Positions 54,879-64,000 of a DNA stretch of 64,000 nt are shown here, in pieces. Each line of letters opens with the position of its first letter. Position 1 is the first letter of the stretch. Location of the stretch: assembly GCA_019915015.1 (NCBI GenBank), contig JAHBBC010000040.1:62001-126000 (forward strand). The letters are read 5' to 3'. Below the pieces are notes generated by a model. It worked only from the letters and a program-made list of their open reading frames with translations. It had not been told where the DNA came from and made no database searches. This stretch comes from Auriscalpium vulgare (taxonomy: Eukaryota; Basidiomycota; Agaricomycetes; Russulales; Auriscalpiaceae). A program made the translations under genes and the position numbers.

Positions 54879-56894
54879 GTGTTCAACGTCGGCCACGACT
54901 CACACACAAGTGACCATCACTCCCTCGCCAAGTTACAAACGTTGCGACGTGTCATCGCATGCGCTGGTTTAGGGGACGCGTTCGCCAGCTCACACCTTCA
55001 AGGTAATTGTCCGTCACTTCGGACTTTTCGCCAGACAGACGCTAACCTGGCTACTGAGCCTCAGGACGACCAGTCGAAGCGGCGTCTTGTAGAGAGGAGC
55101 ATGGACGCCGAGAAAATGCATACTTTTGGCGAAGGGTACGCGACGACCTCTCTCTCACCAGCTCGACTCACCATCTCTCGCAGTGGTCCTACCAGCACCA
55201 CGGAAGCCTGGTTATCAACCCTTCGTTCACAACTGTCTCGTGTCGACAGCGGCTCCCCGGAAATGCTCCCCGCGCTGTTCACCGAGAGGGCTGCAATCAA
55301 AACCCTGCTTAATATCGTGGATGCCCAAATCAACGCACGTGCGCCTGTGTCGCGCCTTCCACCCGAACTCGTGTTCAATATTCTCTCTTATTGCATGGTT
55401 GATGGAATCCAAGCCATGGCCTATGTCCCGACCACTGCGCCATGGGTGCGGTTTACATGGGTTTGCCGACGCTGGAGACACATCATGCTCGCCAGTCCCA
55501 TGTTTTGGTGCAACTTTGTGCTCCCGCTGCCCCCGAAGTGGGCTCATGCCATGCTCGCACGGTCGCATCATCTCCCACTCTCCATTTCCTGCTCTTCCCG
55601 AGACAGTCGTTACCCGAAACATTCGCCGGCATGGTTGCTGCCCTTCGACACTCTCGAACGAGTCCGATCGATACATCTGTTTGACTTGATGGGTCCTGTC
55701 ACCTTTTATTCTCGACTCCTTTCCACGCCAGCCCCAATTCTTGAGGTCGCCACATTCTCCCGCGTGCCGAACCACCTGCCTCGAGATCGAGATGCGCTCT
55801 TTGCCAACAGTGCGCCTCGCCTGCGCCACCTGGACATTTGCTACGCCCGTATCCTGCCTTTGTTGTCCTTTTCCCCCAACCTCGTCCACATGAACATATC
55901 CGACGTCCCGGAGCCCCCACAATCTCTACCAGAATTCGTCGCTGCACTGAACCGACTGTCGCGTATCGAGACACTCACGTTGGAGAACTGTTTGCACCCG
56001 TTCGCCGCACCGCATGCGCCGAGTTCATCCCAAATTGCCAATTTGCCCCCACTGAACTGTCTGCAAATTGCCGGCACGGCGTTGGAGTGCATTGGTTTCC
56101 TTGGCCACGTGCAGGCCCCCGACGCCGTCTCCCTGCATGTCACAGCCGTAGCCGACTGGGGTGTGGACGACTTCGCCAAGCTCATTCCGTTCTTCGCGCC
56201 CGCACGAGGGTATACGACAGATCCGTTCCGCACCATACAGATCTCCTCGGAGTGTGCGGGACACCTCATCATCTGTGCACACCACAACGACGTCCATGCG
56301 GACTATTCGCCGTGGAACAGGATCTTCAGTTTTAGTTGGGACAGCGGGGATTCGGTGCGTGGTTTTCTGTGTACCCTGTGCGCGGAAACAGGGGTGCGCA
56401 ACTGGCGTTCGCTGTCAATCCAAGTGAACTGCAGCGACACCATGCAGGTCGTGCCGCCGGTGGAGGATTGGGCGGACATGCTCGGTGCTGCGACGGAGCT
56501 GCGGACACTGCACGCGGCCAGCGACGCGGGGGCCGCTCTGTGCCCGGTATTCTCTGCCACCGTGGAACATGGGACATACGGCCGCACACCAGCCGGCACT
56601 CTGGTGTGGCCCCAGCTGCACATCCTCGAGCTGGACTCTGTGGACTTTTCGTATCGCTACGAAGCCCGCGATGGGATATCGTGGGCCGACTGCACCGGGA
56701 TGCGTGTGGACGACGTGCTCTTGCGTGAGCTTGAGCACCGGCAGCAGCGTGGTGCCCCACTTGACGAGCTCCATCTACGGGGATGCACCGTCGACTCGCA
56801 GTGGCTGCGCAAGGTGGAAGGTGTTGTGGGCAGTGTCTTCGTAGAAATTGATGACGAGATTGTCGATCACGAAAACTTTGGCGTTATTCTTTAA
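54879..56894 (+). CDS. F-box/leucine-rich protein 2, up to 671 aa
   Basis: Single exon. The F-box at residues about 157-205 (RLPPELVFNILSYCM ... VCRRWRHIMLASPMFW) is followed by LRR-like segments (RVRSIHLFDLMGP, LRHLDICYARILPLL, IETLTLENCLHPF, LHILELDSVDFSY, LDELHLRGCTVD). The first in-frame ATG gives 671 residues, but ATG 55101 (MDAEKMHTFGEG) is an equally likely start because the preceding 74 residues look like untranslated leader. Predicted role: substrate receptor of an SCF ubiquitin ligase. It lies head to tail with SET-D and SET-E. Confidence 0.85.
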   Translation: MFNVGHDSHTSDHHSLAKLQTLRRVIACAGLGDAFASSHLQGNCPSLRTFRQTDANLATEPQDDQSKRRLVERSMDAEKMHTFGEGYATTSLSPARLTISRSGPTSTTEAWLSTLRSQLSRVDSGSPEMLPALFTERAAIKTLLNIVDAQINARAPVSRLPPELVFNILSYCMVDGIQAMAYVPTTAPWVRFTWVCRRWRHIMLASPMFWCNFVLPLPPKWAHAMLARSHHLPLSISCSSRDSRYPKHSPAWLLPFDTLERVRSIHLFDLMGPVTFYSRLLSTPAPILEVATFSRVPNHLPRDRDALFANSAPRLRHLDICYARILPLLSFSPNLVHMNISDVPEPPQSLPEFVAALNRLSRIETLTLENCLHPFAAPHAPSSSQIANLPPLNCLQIAGTALECIGFLGHVQAPDAVSLHVTAVADWGVDDFAKLIPFFAPARGYTTDPFRTIQISSECAGHLIICAHHNDVHADYSPWNRIFSFSWDSGDSVRGFLCTLCAETGVRNWRSLSIQVNCSDTMQVVPPVEDWADMLGAATELRTLHAASDAGAALCPVFSATVEHGTYGRTPAGTLVWPQLHILELDSVDFSYRYEARDGISWADCTGMRVDDVLLRELEHRQQRGAPLDELHLRGCTVDSQWLRKVEGVVGSVFVEIDDEIVDHENFGVIL

Positions 56895-57380
56895 CACGGG
56901 AATATCCTACTCGTTGTCTGGAGGAAATTTTAGATCCTATATAGTAGTGTCACGCGAAAAGGAGACTACATACTTATATATATCGTCCTTTTGGCATGCT
57001 CACTGGCAAATTATGTAATGCTGTCGACCGTCTCTCAGTGAGGCTCGGCTTGTGTTCCCCTCATCCGCGACAAGCAATTGCCCTCTGCGCGACCGACCAG
57101 GCCATGCGGCGCGGGCAAGACCGAGATGGAGGGCCGTTATGACAAGGCAGAAGGCGAGCAGGACGCAGGCTCGTGGCAGTGGAATGGGTTCTTTGTCCAC
57201 GCGAGTCAGTCGAAGCCGTGTTCTGCGCAGAAGTCCTGGCCCCTTCAAAAGGATATTTGACCAGCGGCGTCCTTTACTTACGCTGTTTTGCTCTGCTCTT
57301 GTCTTTGAGGTGAGTGCTATCCTCTTGGATCTCTCTTAAGCAAATGACCATCTGAGCCCGCAGTCTTCGCAAGTTCTGCA
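56895..57380. other. Intergenic upstream of SET-D
   Basis: 3' flank of F-box 2 and 5' flank of SET-D. The stretch 57150-57350 (GTCCACGCGAGTCAGTCGAA..., TCTTGGATCTCTCT) is similar to 59270-59420 upstream of SET-E, so the tandem duplication unit includes the promoter. Confidence 0.6.
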
Positions 57381-58745
57381 ATGCCACATGGTTTCCTTAC
57401 CCCCGCACAGGCCAAGGTCTCTGACCGTGTCTCCCCTGCGCACGCCTCTCCGACCGGCATCGCTCCCCACAAGCCACCTCCCACAGTCCCCTCCCCGGTG
57501 CCCTTCCACGAGAACCCCCTTGTATCCCAGCAGACAGACAGCGATGTTGTCCACCGAGCCTACGAAGACAATCCCCGCACCTTCAGGCTCAGGCTCGAGC
57601 ACATCCCAGACGCTATCGGCGGGTCGCACGTCGTCACCGCCGGCTTGTACACCACCGCGGAGCAGCCGCCGCTCAGCCAGCGCTCCTGGAAGCCGTACGA
57701 CCACACCGAAGCCGGATGCTACGAGATCCGCGAGACTGCGTACGCCGGCAAGGGCATGTTCTCGCTGCCCGGCCATGCCACCGGCAGCCTCATCGCCTTC
57801 GAGCGCCCGCTTATAATCTACCCGTCTGCTCACGTAGGGATCGCACCGGAGGGGGAGGCCGCGCCACTGGACTGCTCTATGGAAGAGGGCGTGATCGCGC
57901 GTATGCCCAACGAGATGCGCCGTCGCTTGCTGGCCCTGCACAACAGCCAGCCTGCAGCGCGCTCGCCAGAGAAGAGTATATGCCAGACGAACGCATTCAA
58001 CGCGAACCGCGTGCTAGGATGCATTGGCTCGTACGGCGTCGTATTTGAAACCCTGTCACTCGTTAACCACAGGTGCGCTGCCCTCCGCGCGCATCGTGCC
58101 TTTAGCTGATTTTTACACCGCAGCTGCGTGCCCAACGCTGTGTACCATTGGGCGCCGCACGCGCTCGCCGGCGAGATACGCGCGCAGCGGCCCATCGCGC
58201 CCGGCGAGGAGGTCACCCTGATGTACACCGACGTCTTCGCGCCGTACGATGACCGCCGCGCCGTGCTCCGGCGGCACTACGCGTTCGCGTGCACCTGCCC
58301 CGCGTGCCGCCTGCCCCCGGCGGCGCGCGCTAAGGACGACGACTCCCGGCACGTAGGCAAGCAGCTCGCCGGCATGGTGCTACCCGACGTCACCATGGAC
58401 GAGGCCGTCTTCGCAACGAAGAAGGCGCAGCGCTACGCACGCCTCTTGCGCGCGGCCTCGCTGTGGCAGCCGGTGGTGTGGGAGAAGCTCGCGCGCGCGC
58501 TGACCATGTCGGCGTGTGCGCTCGGAGACGCGCCGCGCGCAGCGAGGTGGGCGCGCACGGCGGCGGCGGCGACGCGGGCGGCGATCGGGGTGGATGCCGG
58601 ATGGGACGCGGTGGCGGCGGCGCCGGAGCAGACGGAGTGGTGGCTGACAGGGCAGCGTCGAGAGCAGGACGGAGCGAGCGTCGAGGAGGTGGTGATTTGG
58701 AACGGACCGCAGTTTTGTCCGGTTTCCGTTGCAGCTGGCCAGTAG
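57381..58745 (+). CDS. SET-domain protein D, 437 aa
   Basis: Exons 57381-58072 and 58124-58745 (51-nt intron) make 438 codons. Motifs: YAGKGMFSLPGHATGSLIAFERPL (codons about 120-143), spliced VNHSCVPNAVYHW (about 229), GEIRAQRPIAPGEEVTLMY, and post-SET FACTCPACRLPP. The C-terminal helical part ends GWDAVAAAPEQTEWWLTG and WNGPQFCPVS. All SET signature residues visible are present, so it is the better candidate for an active lysine methyltransferase together with E. Close tandem relative of SET-E. Confidence 0.88.
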
Positions 58746-59463
58746 CTTGGTGTCGAAGTGCATTTATAGGTGAAAACTGTGCGGATTTTATGCAAGAATT
58801 CCACTACTTTTTGGACAGACGCGATGATGGCCAGAATTTGACGACGATGGCGGTACACTCTGTCGACACAGGCAGAGGTGAGACTCTGACAGCGGCTTTT
58901 GGTTTCAGATATTCTGCTTGCTGTGTAGCATAGGATCATGCACTTCCGACCCAGTTCTATATCAATTCGGTTCTCGAGGAGAAGAGGACCGACGAACTTA
59001 CGTAATATTGGCCACTGGCCGCGCAAACTCCAAACTCCAAACTCCTCAAGTAGGTGGCTTGTGCTCTGCTCATGTGTTCCGTCACGGTCTTGTGCTGGGG
59101 CAGACTGACGTTGACGCGAGCTAATGAAGCGCGGCGTGGGTGGCCGTTATGAAGAGGTTAGAAGGCGAGACGCGCTCGTGGCGGTGGGTTCTCTGATTCG
59201 CAATCAGAACGCCCAATGCTGAACCACACGCCACTGCAGAGCACACTGCTGCAAACTAGCTGGATCAGCGTTTGTCTCGCTGACTGGAAGCCATGCGTCT
59301 TCCGCGCAGAAGTCCTGGTCCTTGCTATATAACGACCTTTGACCCGTGTCGTCGTTCAATTTGTCTTGCTCTTTTCTTCCAAGTTGTGAGAGCTATTTCT
59401 CTTGGATCTCTCTCAAGTAACGACCATCCGAGCCCGCAGTTTCCGACGACAGCAATTACTTCA
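58746..59463. other. Intergenic between SET-D and SET-E
   Basis: Contains the duplicated upstream block noted under 56895-57380. An upstream in-frame ATG at 59293 exists, but by comparison with SET-D translation should start at 59464. Confidence 0.5.
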
Positions 59464-60844
59464 ATGCCACCCGCCCCCGAACATCCCAACGTCCCTGACT
59501 CCCGTGTCTCCACTGAGCACGCCGCTCCGACTAGCACGTCGACCGGCACTCCCCACAAGCCGCCTTTCAAAGTCCCCCTCCCGGTACCCTTCAACGAGAA
59601 TCCATATGTATATACTCAGACGCCGAGCGATGCTGTCCGCCGAGCATACGCAGACCACCCCCACACCTTCAGACTCAGGTTCGAGCACATCCGATTCCCA
59701 GACGCGAACGGCGGGTCGCACGTCGTCACAGCCGGCTTGTACACCACCGCTGAGCAGCCGCTGCTCAGCCAGCGCACCTGGACTCCGCCGTACGATCGCT
59801 CCGAAGCCGGGCGCTACGAGATCCGCGAGACCGCGTACGCTGGCAAGGGCATGTTCTCGCTGGGCGGCCATGCGACCGGCAGCCTCATCGCCTGCGAGCA
59901 TCCGCTCATGATCTACCCGACTGCTAAGTCGGACATCGTGCCGGAGGGGGAGGCCATGCCACTGGACTGCTCTATGGAAGAGGCAGTGATCGCGCGCATG
60001 CCCGCCAAGACGCGCCGTCGCTTGCGGACGCTGCACAACAGTCAGCCTGGAGCGAGTTCGCGAGAGAACAGTCTTTGCCAGACGAATGGGTACACCGCCA
60101 ACCGCGTGCTAGGATGCTTTGGCTCGTACGGCGTCGTGTTTGAAGATATGTCGCTTATCAACCACAGGTGCGTTGTCCTCCGCGCGCATCATGCCCTCAA
60201 CTGACTTCGGATTCTTGCACCGCAGCTGCGTGCCCAACGCTATATACCACTGGGCGCCGCAGGCGCTCGCCGGCGAGATACGCGCGCAGCGGCCCATCGC
60301 GCCAGGCGAGGAGGTCACAATACTGTACATCGACGTCTTCGCACCGTACGCCGACCGCCGCGCCGAGCTCCAGCAGCGCTACGCGTTCGCGTGCACCTGC
60401 CCCGCGTGCAGCCTGCCCCCGGCGGCGCGCATCGAGGACGACGAGGCCCGGTACTACGGCAAGGTGCTCGCCAACATGGTGCTGCCCGCCGTCACCATGG
60501 ACCAGGTCGTCCTCGCAACGAAGAAGGCGCAGCGCTACGTACGCGTCTTGCGCGCGGCCTCGCTGTGGCAGCCGGTATTGTGGGAGAATCTCGGGCGTGC
60601 GCTGGCCGTGTCGGCGTGTGCGCTCGGGGACGCGCCGCGCGCAGCGAGGTGGGCGCGCACGGCGGCGGGGGCGGCGCGGGCGGCGATCGGGGTGGATGGT
60701 GGGTGGGACGCGGTGGCGGCGGCGCCGGAGCAGACGGAGTGGTGGCTGACGGGGCAGCGTCGCGAGCAGGACGTGGCGAGCGTTGAGGAGGTGGTGATCT
60801 GGAACGGACCGCAGTATTGTCCAAATTCCGTTGTAGGACAGTAG
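59464..60844 (+). CDS. SET-domain protein E, 440 aa
   Basis: Exons 59464-60167 and 60226-60844 (58-nt intron) make 441 codons. Start chosen at MPPAPEHPNVPDS because it aligns with SET-D's MPHGFLTPAQ start; an upstream ATG at 59293 would add 57 residues. Motifs: YAGKGMFSLGGHATGSLIACEHPL, spliced INHSCVPNAIYHW, GEIRAQRPIAPGEEVTILY and FACTCPACSLPP. Strongly similar to SET-D along its length, with the least conserved part in the first 30 residues. The same Ser-splitting intron as in the other members. Confidence 0.88.
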
Positions 60845-61009
60845 CTTGAAACGCCGCGATGATGTCTATAAGGTGACAATTGTACAAGAAAAAAAGTTAC
60901 GCATTAGGCACCAATGGCGGTACACGATGACTCTGTGCAGACATGCTCTCAAAGTCCAGGCTAACCCACGTTCAGGCCCCTTCTTCTCGTGGCCATGTGG
61001 CCAGCAGTC
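60845..61009. other. Short intergenic stretch between convergent genes
   Basis: Shared 3' region of SET-E (+) and F-box 3 (-); nothing recognised. Confidence 0.3.
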
Positions 61010-63282
61010 TCACCCTGCCAGAGAACGTAGGATGAAATGTCGTCCGGCTGTCGTAAAAATAATCCACGCCTTGCAGCGCCGAGTCAATACCGTGTCTGCG
61101 AGCGAATCAAAGCTGCCCCAACTGTGAATTGCAGATACCACGCACGCTTCTGAGAGATGGTGCAGGATTTCAGGGTGCTTGCACCAGCGGTCCACCTCGA
61201 GGTGATGGTGGCAGTGCGTGCAGCCTAGGCGCTCCGCCGACACCCAGCCTACATCCTCTCGCGCATGCGACCGATCCCACTGGAGCACGCTCCACGGCAA
61301 CGTCTCAGAGCGCTTATGTTCCGTGAGCGCATGTTCGATCTGTGGGGATGGTTACACCGTTAGCTCCTGTAGCCAGCCAATTACACAAAGGGGTGGAATA
61401 TGCACCGCGGCACGCCAGCACATCCCCAGAGTCTCTGATGCCATCGAATCGCTTCCCATCTGGACCAGCCGCGGGCATATGCCGCACTGGAAGCGCGCGT
61501 TGACGCGGTCGAGCTCGTGTGCACTGCTTGCAGGCCCCATTCCAAGGCTTGCCAGTAGCCCCAGCGTCGCCTCTGCCGCTGCATTGCAGTACGCGGGCGC
61601 GTGCTCGTTGATGCGGAAATGCCTGCGGGCCGCAAGCGCATCCAGTCCGGCCGTCAGTCCACATCCAGGCGTGTCCAGGGTGCAAGTGGGCAAGCTGCAA
61701 TAGAAGTGGGTCGTCGCCAGCCCTAGGCCGCCCGCGGTGCCAGTGTAGAACTCGTCGGTGCACATCGCGTGGGCGGACACCTCTGTGGTGACAAGCGAGC
61801 GTCGGGTCTCTGGAATGAGCACGATGAGGCGCTCTGCGTACGCCGTGGCTTCTTTGAGTGTCGCGTCTGCGATAGCAGTCATGGCGTCTAGCAATCTGCA
61901 GAAGAAGTCTTTCGCCAGAGGCTCATCTGGTTCGATGGCCTCGGTGATGCCCGCGTGCCGAGCCAGCCTCGCGAGGGGGAGGAGGAATGGGGCGAGTCGT
62001 GTGGGCATGATCCGCAAGAGTTCGACGTAAGTAGGAGCCACGAAGGCATGGCGTTCCTCGCGACGCGCCTCCGCCTCTTGTGCCAGTCGGAGGTCTATGA
62101 CAGAGTCGAGTTGCTGTTCCAATATAGGTAAGACGCGCTTCCAGACTACCAGAAGAATTTGAGCGGGGGATCAGAAAAATGAGTGCAAGGCTCGGCTCAC
62201 CACTGTCTGTCATACGCTTCGCGACTGTGACTTGCTTATGGCCCCAAAGTTTATCGATGTCCACTGTGTCATATGCAATGAGCAGGAGGCGATCTTTGAT
62301 ACTGTGCATCAGGGAATCCCCAGTGGACTGATCAACATCAGATCACGCTCGGTGGAAACGAAAGCTTACCCATGGAAGCGTTCGCGTTTTTGTTCCATCT
62401 TCTCAAGATGTCGTACTTCTGCTCGTGCTCCCTCCCAGGCTTCACATAATTCCACGTGCTGCGCATACTATTAGAAATACAGAGCAGATTGCACAAGAAG
62501 AGGTATTCTCGCCTTCCTTCTGGCCTCGAATAAAGCTCCCATTACGTCTGCGAGCTCAGAGAGATCTTGATGGTATGCGTCGCCGTCTTCACCTCCACGG
62601 AGCGCAAGCAAACCGTCGAGATCACGCCGCAGAGCTTCCACGTCCGATCCCCACCAATAACGATCTTCCGGTTTGAATTTGTCAGTGAGAAGCTGGATGT
62701 ATGCGGCTGTGGTCAGTACATACCATCGAGAATAGGTATGCAATGCAGGAGTTCGGACTCCGAAGTAGTGAATTTGAACGGAAGTTCCAGTCTGGTATAC
62801 ATGCTTCGGGAACATTTCAGCAGATAGTGGGTCTAAATAACAGTGATGTGTGCGCACTTTTCCTGGATACAGGTCTTGCACGCTCGGCGACGAAATAGAA
62901 ACATGATCTTCTTCACAGGCTTGGTGCCGCACGTCTATATATCTGGTCAGAATAACAGAAATAACAGTTGCGAGAGCGCTCACATAGCAGTATGACCCCC
63001 CAAACAGAAGATGCGCCCAGGCCGGCTCGGACATATCTTCAGGGCACGCCGGTACGTCCGGTACAAGCGCATACGACCGCCTCCAGAGCAGCGCAGACTG
63101 GGGACGAGAAAGTAGCACCTGACGGAGCGGCTTAGACACTCTCGCGAGTGGAATGAGATCGCTGGGGGGAAGATAAGAGAATATCTAGTGGAATGGGTGG
63201 GTGTTCTTCGAGTCAATGGGTGCCCAGAGGTCGAGATGTGGACACACACCTCAAACAGGATGTCCAAAGGCATAGTAGGCAT
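61010..63282 (-). CDS. Multi-exon F-box protein 3
   Basis: Starts MPTMPLDILFE at 63282. A short intron (GTGTGT...CACTAG) then joins IFSYLPPSDLIPLARVSKPLRQ, completing the F-box at the extreme N-terminus. Further exon pieces: SALLWRRSYALVPDVPACPE to QDLSELADVMGALFEARRK (63130-62490), AWEGARAEVRHLEKMEQ (about 62430-62370), IKDRLLLIAYDTVDIDKLWG (about 62300-62210), VWKRVLPILEQQLDSVIDL to CVIGWLQEL (about 62150-61360), and LTEHKRSETLPWSVLQWDR to the end (61340-61010) with a Cys/His cluster CTHCHHHLEVDRWC. This architecture of N-terminal F-box plus long helical region is common in Agaricomycete proteins of unknown substrate. Exact borders of the middle introns were not all verified. Confidence 0.75.
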
Positions 63283-64000
63283 GGCGCTGAGCCGTCCCCG
63301 AAGCCTGATTGACGACCCACGGGACCCAGTCATGTTCAGCCTTGTCTTTTCGGTGACCTGGTTTTCAGTTTTGACGCTTCCACAGCCTGCAAGCTCCTCA
63401 GCAATGCCTGGAAGCCACACGTTTTGATGCGCACCCTCCCAGCTGCGATAGGTCAGGAGCACGAACTAGGTGCACATGAGGTGTGGTTTGACGAGGTAGC
63501 GGTACGAAGCTAAGGCGCCAAGGGGCCGTGCGCGGTCACGTTGGCGCGACAAGGCATTCCCACGCCCCCGTCTTCCTCCTGCCAGTGCGCCATTCATGCC
63601 TCTTTCGGCGCATATCCCTTGGACCCCCTCGCAGACTTATGGCAATGACCACGTCTACCCTTTTAAATTGAGATTTTGGACTTGGGGAAGCCGTGGCGTG
63701 CAGCTTTGGTGCGTAGTGATCACTTTTGCAGGCTCAGGTGACTGACTATGTTTGTGGCTTAGTAGGCTATCACACGCAGCCTCTAACACGTACATTTGTG
63801 ATGTCTCACCAGTGCTCCGTTGTCTGCTCTTCGATTTTGGCACCTGGAGGCCGAGTGTTTGTCGATCTTGGGCCCGGCCCTAGGCATATCTAGACGACAT
63901 GATTGAATCCGTGCTCGACTTGAACTTCCGGAGACCATGATGTAGCTCTGTCAACGTTTGTCAGTTCGTACGTGCACAGATTTTAATGATGGACTGTCAG
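63283..64000. other. Upstream flank of F-box 3 to window end
   Basis: No convincing gene, repeat or RNA. A slightly longer N-terminus for F-box 3 (in-frame ATG near 63330) cannot be excluded. Confidence 0.4.

Noticed and set aside
1..64000. CRISPR arrays, bacterial operons, rRNA genes
   Set aside because: None seen; the DNA is eukaryotic with spliceosomal introns throughout.

Overview
The window is genomic DNA of a filamentous basidiomycete, most likely an Agaricomycete. The evidence is dense short GT-AG introns, an HDEL-terminated BiP gene, F-box/leucine-rich proteins, a family of SET-domain proteins, cytochrome P450 remnants, NB-ARC/TPR (NLR-like) genes and fungal-type transposons. Nothing in it looks bacterial or viral.

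Left third (1-30 kb) is a transposon island bounded by two convergent NB-ARC/TPR genes. NLR-A (+, about 3.5-6.9 kb) and NLR-B (-, about 29.2-25.8 kb) are essentially identical from their N-terminal exons through the NB-ARC region, introns included. They then switch abruptly to strongly diverged TPR arrays. NLR-A's last TPRs are frameshifted; NLR-B is open. Between them lie a 925-bp LTR-like repeat (plus two further copies in opposite orientation), two long fold-back (palindromic) elements of 2.28 and 1.81 kb, a decayed gene trapped between those elements, and a complete 5.33-kb hAT transposon with an 8-bp target duplication. The hAT gene can be spliced in frame over seven exons into a 1,394-residue protein that joins an Ulp1-type cysteine protease domain to a hAT transposase.

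The middle (30-43 kb) is more ordinary. It holds degenerate gene-poor DNA, a five-exon gene of unknown function (32.2-33.7 kb), the housekeeping ER chaperone gene kar2/BiP (37.1-34.6 kb, minus) with two micro-exons and unfolded-protein-response-like promoter boxes, a truncated P450 pseudogene, an F-box protein with a long acidic tail, and the first SET-domain gene.

The right third (43-64 kb) holds a complete, apparently very recent Ty1/copia retrotransposon (43906-49851, identical 484-bp LTRs, 5-bp target duplication, one intact 1,415-codon gag-pol frame). It inserted into a GC-rich repeat whose sister copy lies inverted about 2 kb away, where it forms the 3' end of a second SET gene. Each LTR contains an intron-bearing segment followed by an exactly intron-free copy of the same segment. 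Beyond it are one SET pseudogene, an F-box gene, two tandem intact SET genes and a multi-exon F-box gene.

The SET genes share one intron that splits the Ser codon of the catalytic NHSCxPN motif. All statements rest on reading the sequence by eye; no searches, alignments or folding programs were run.
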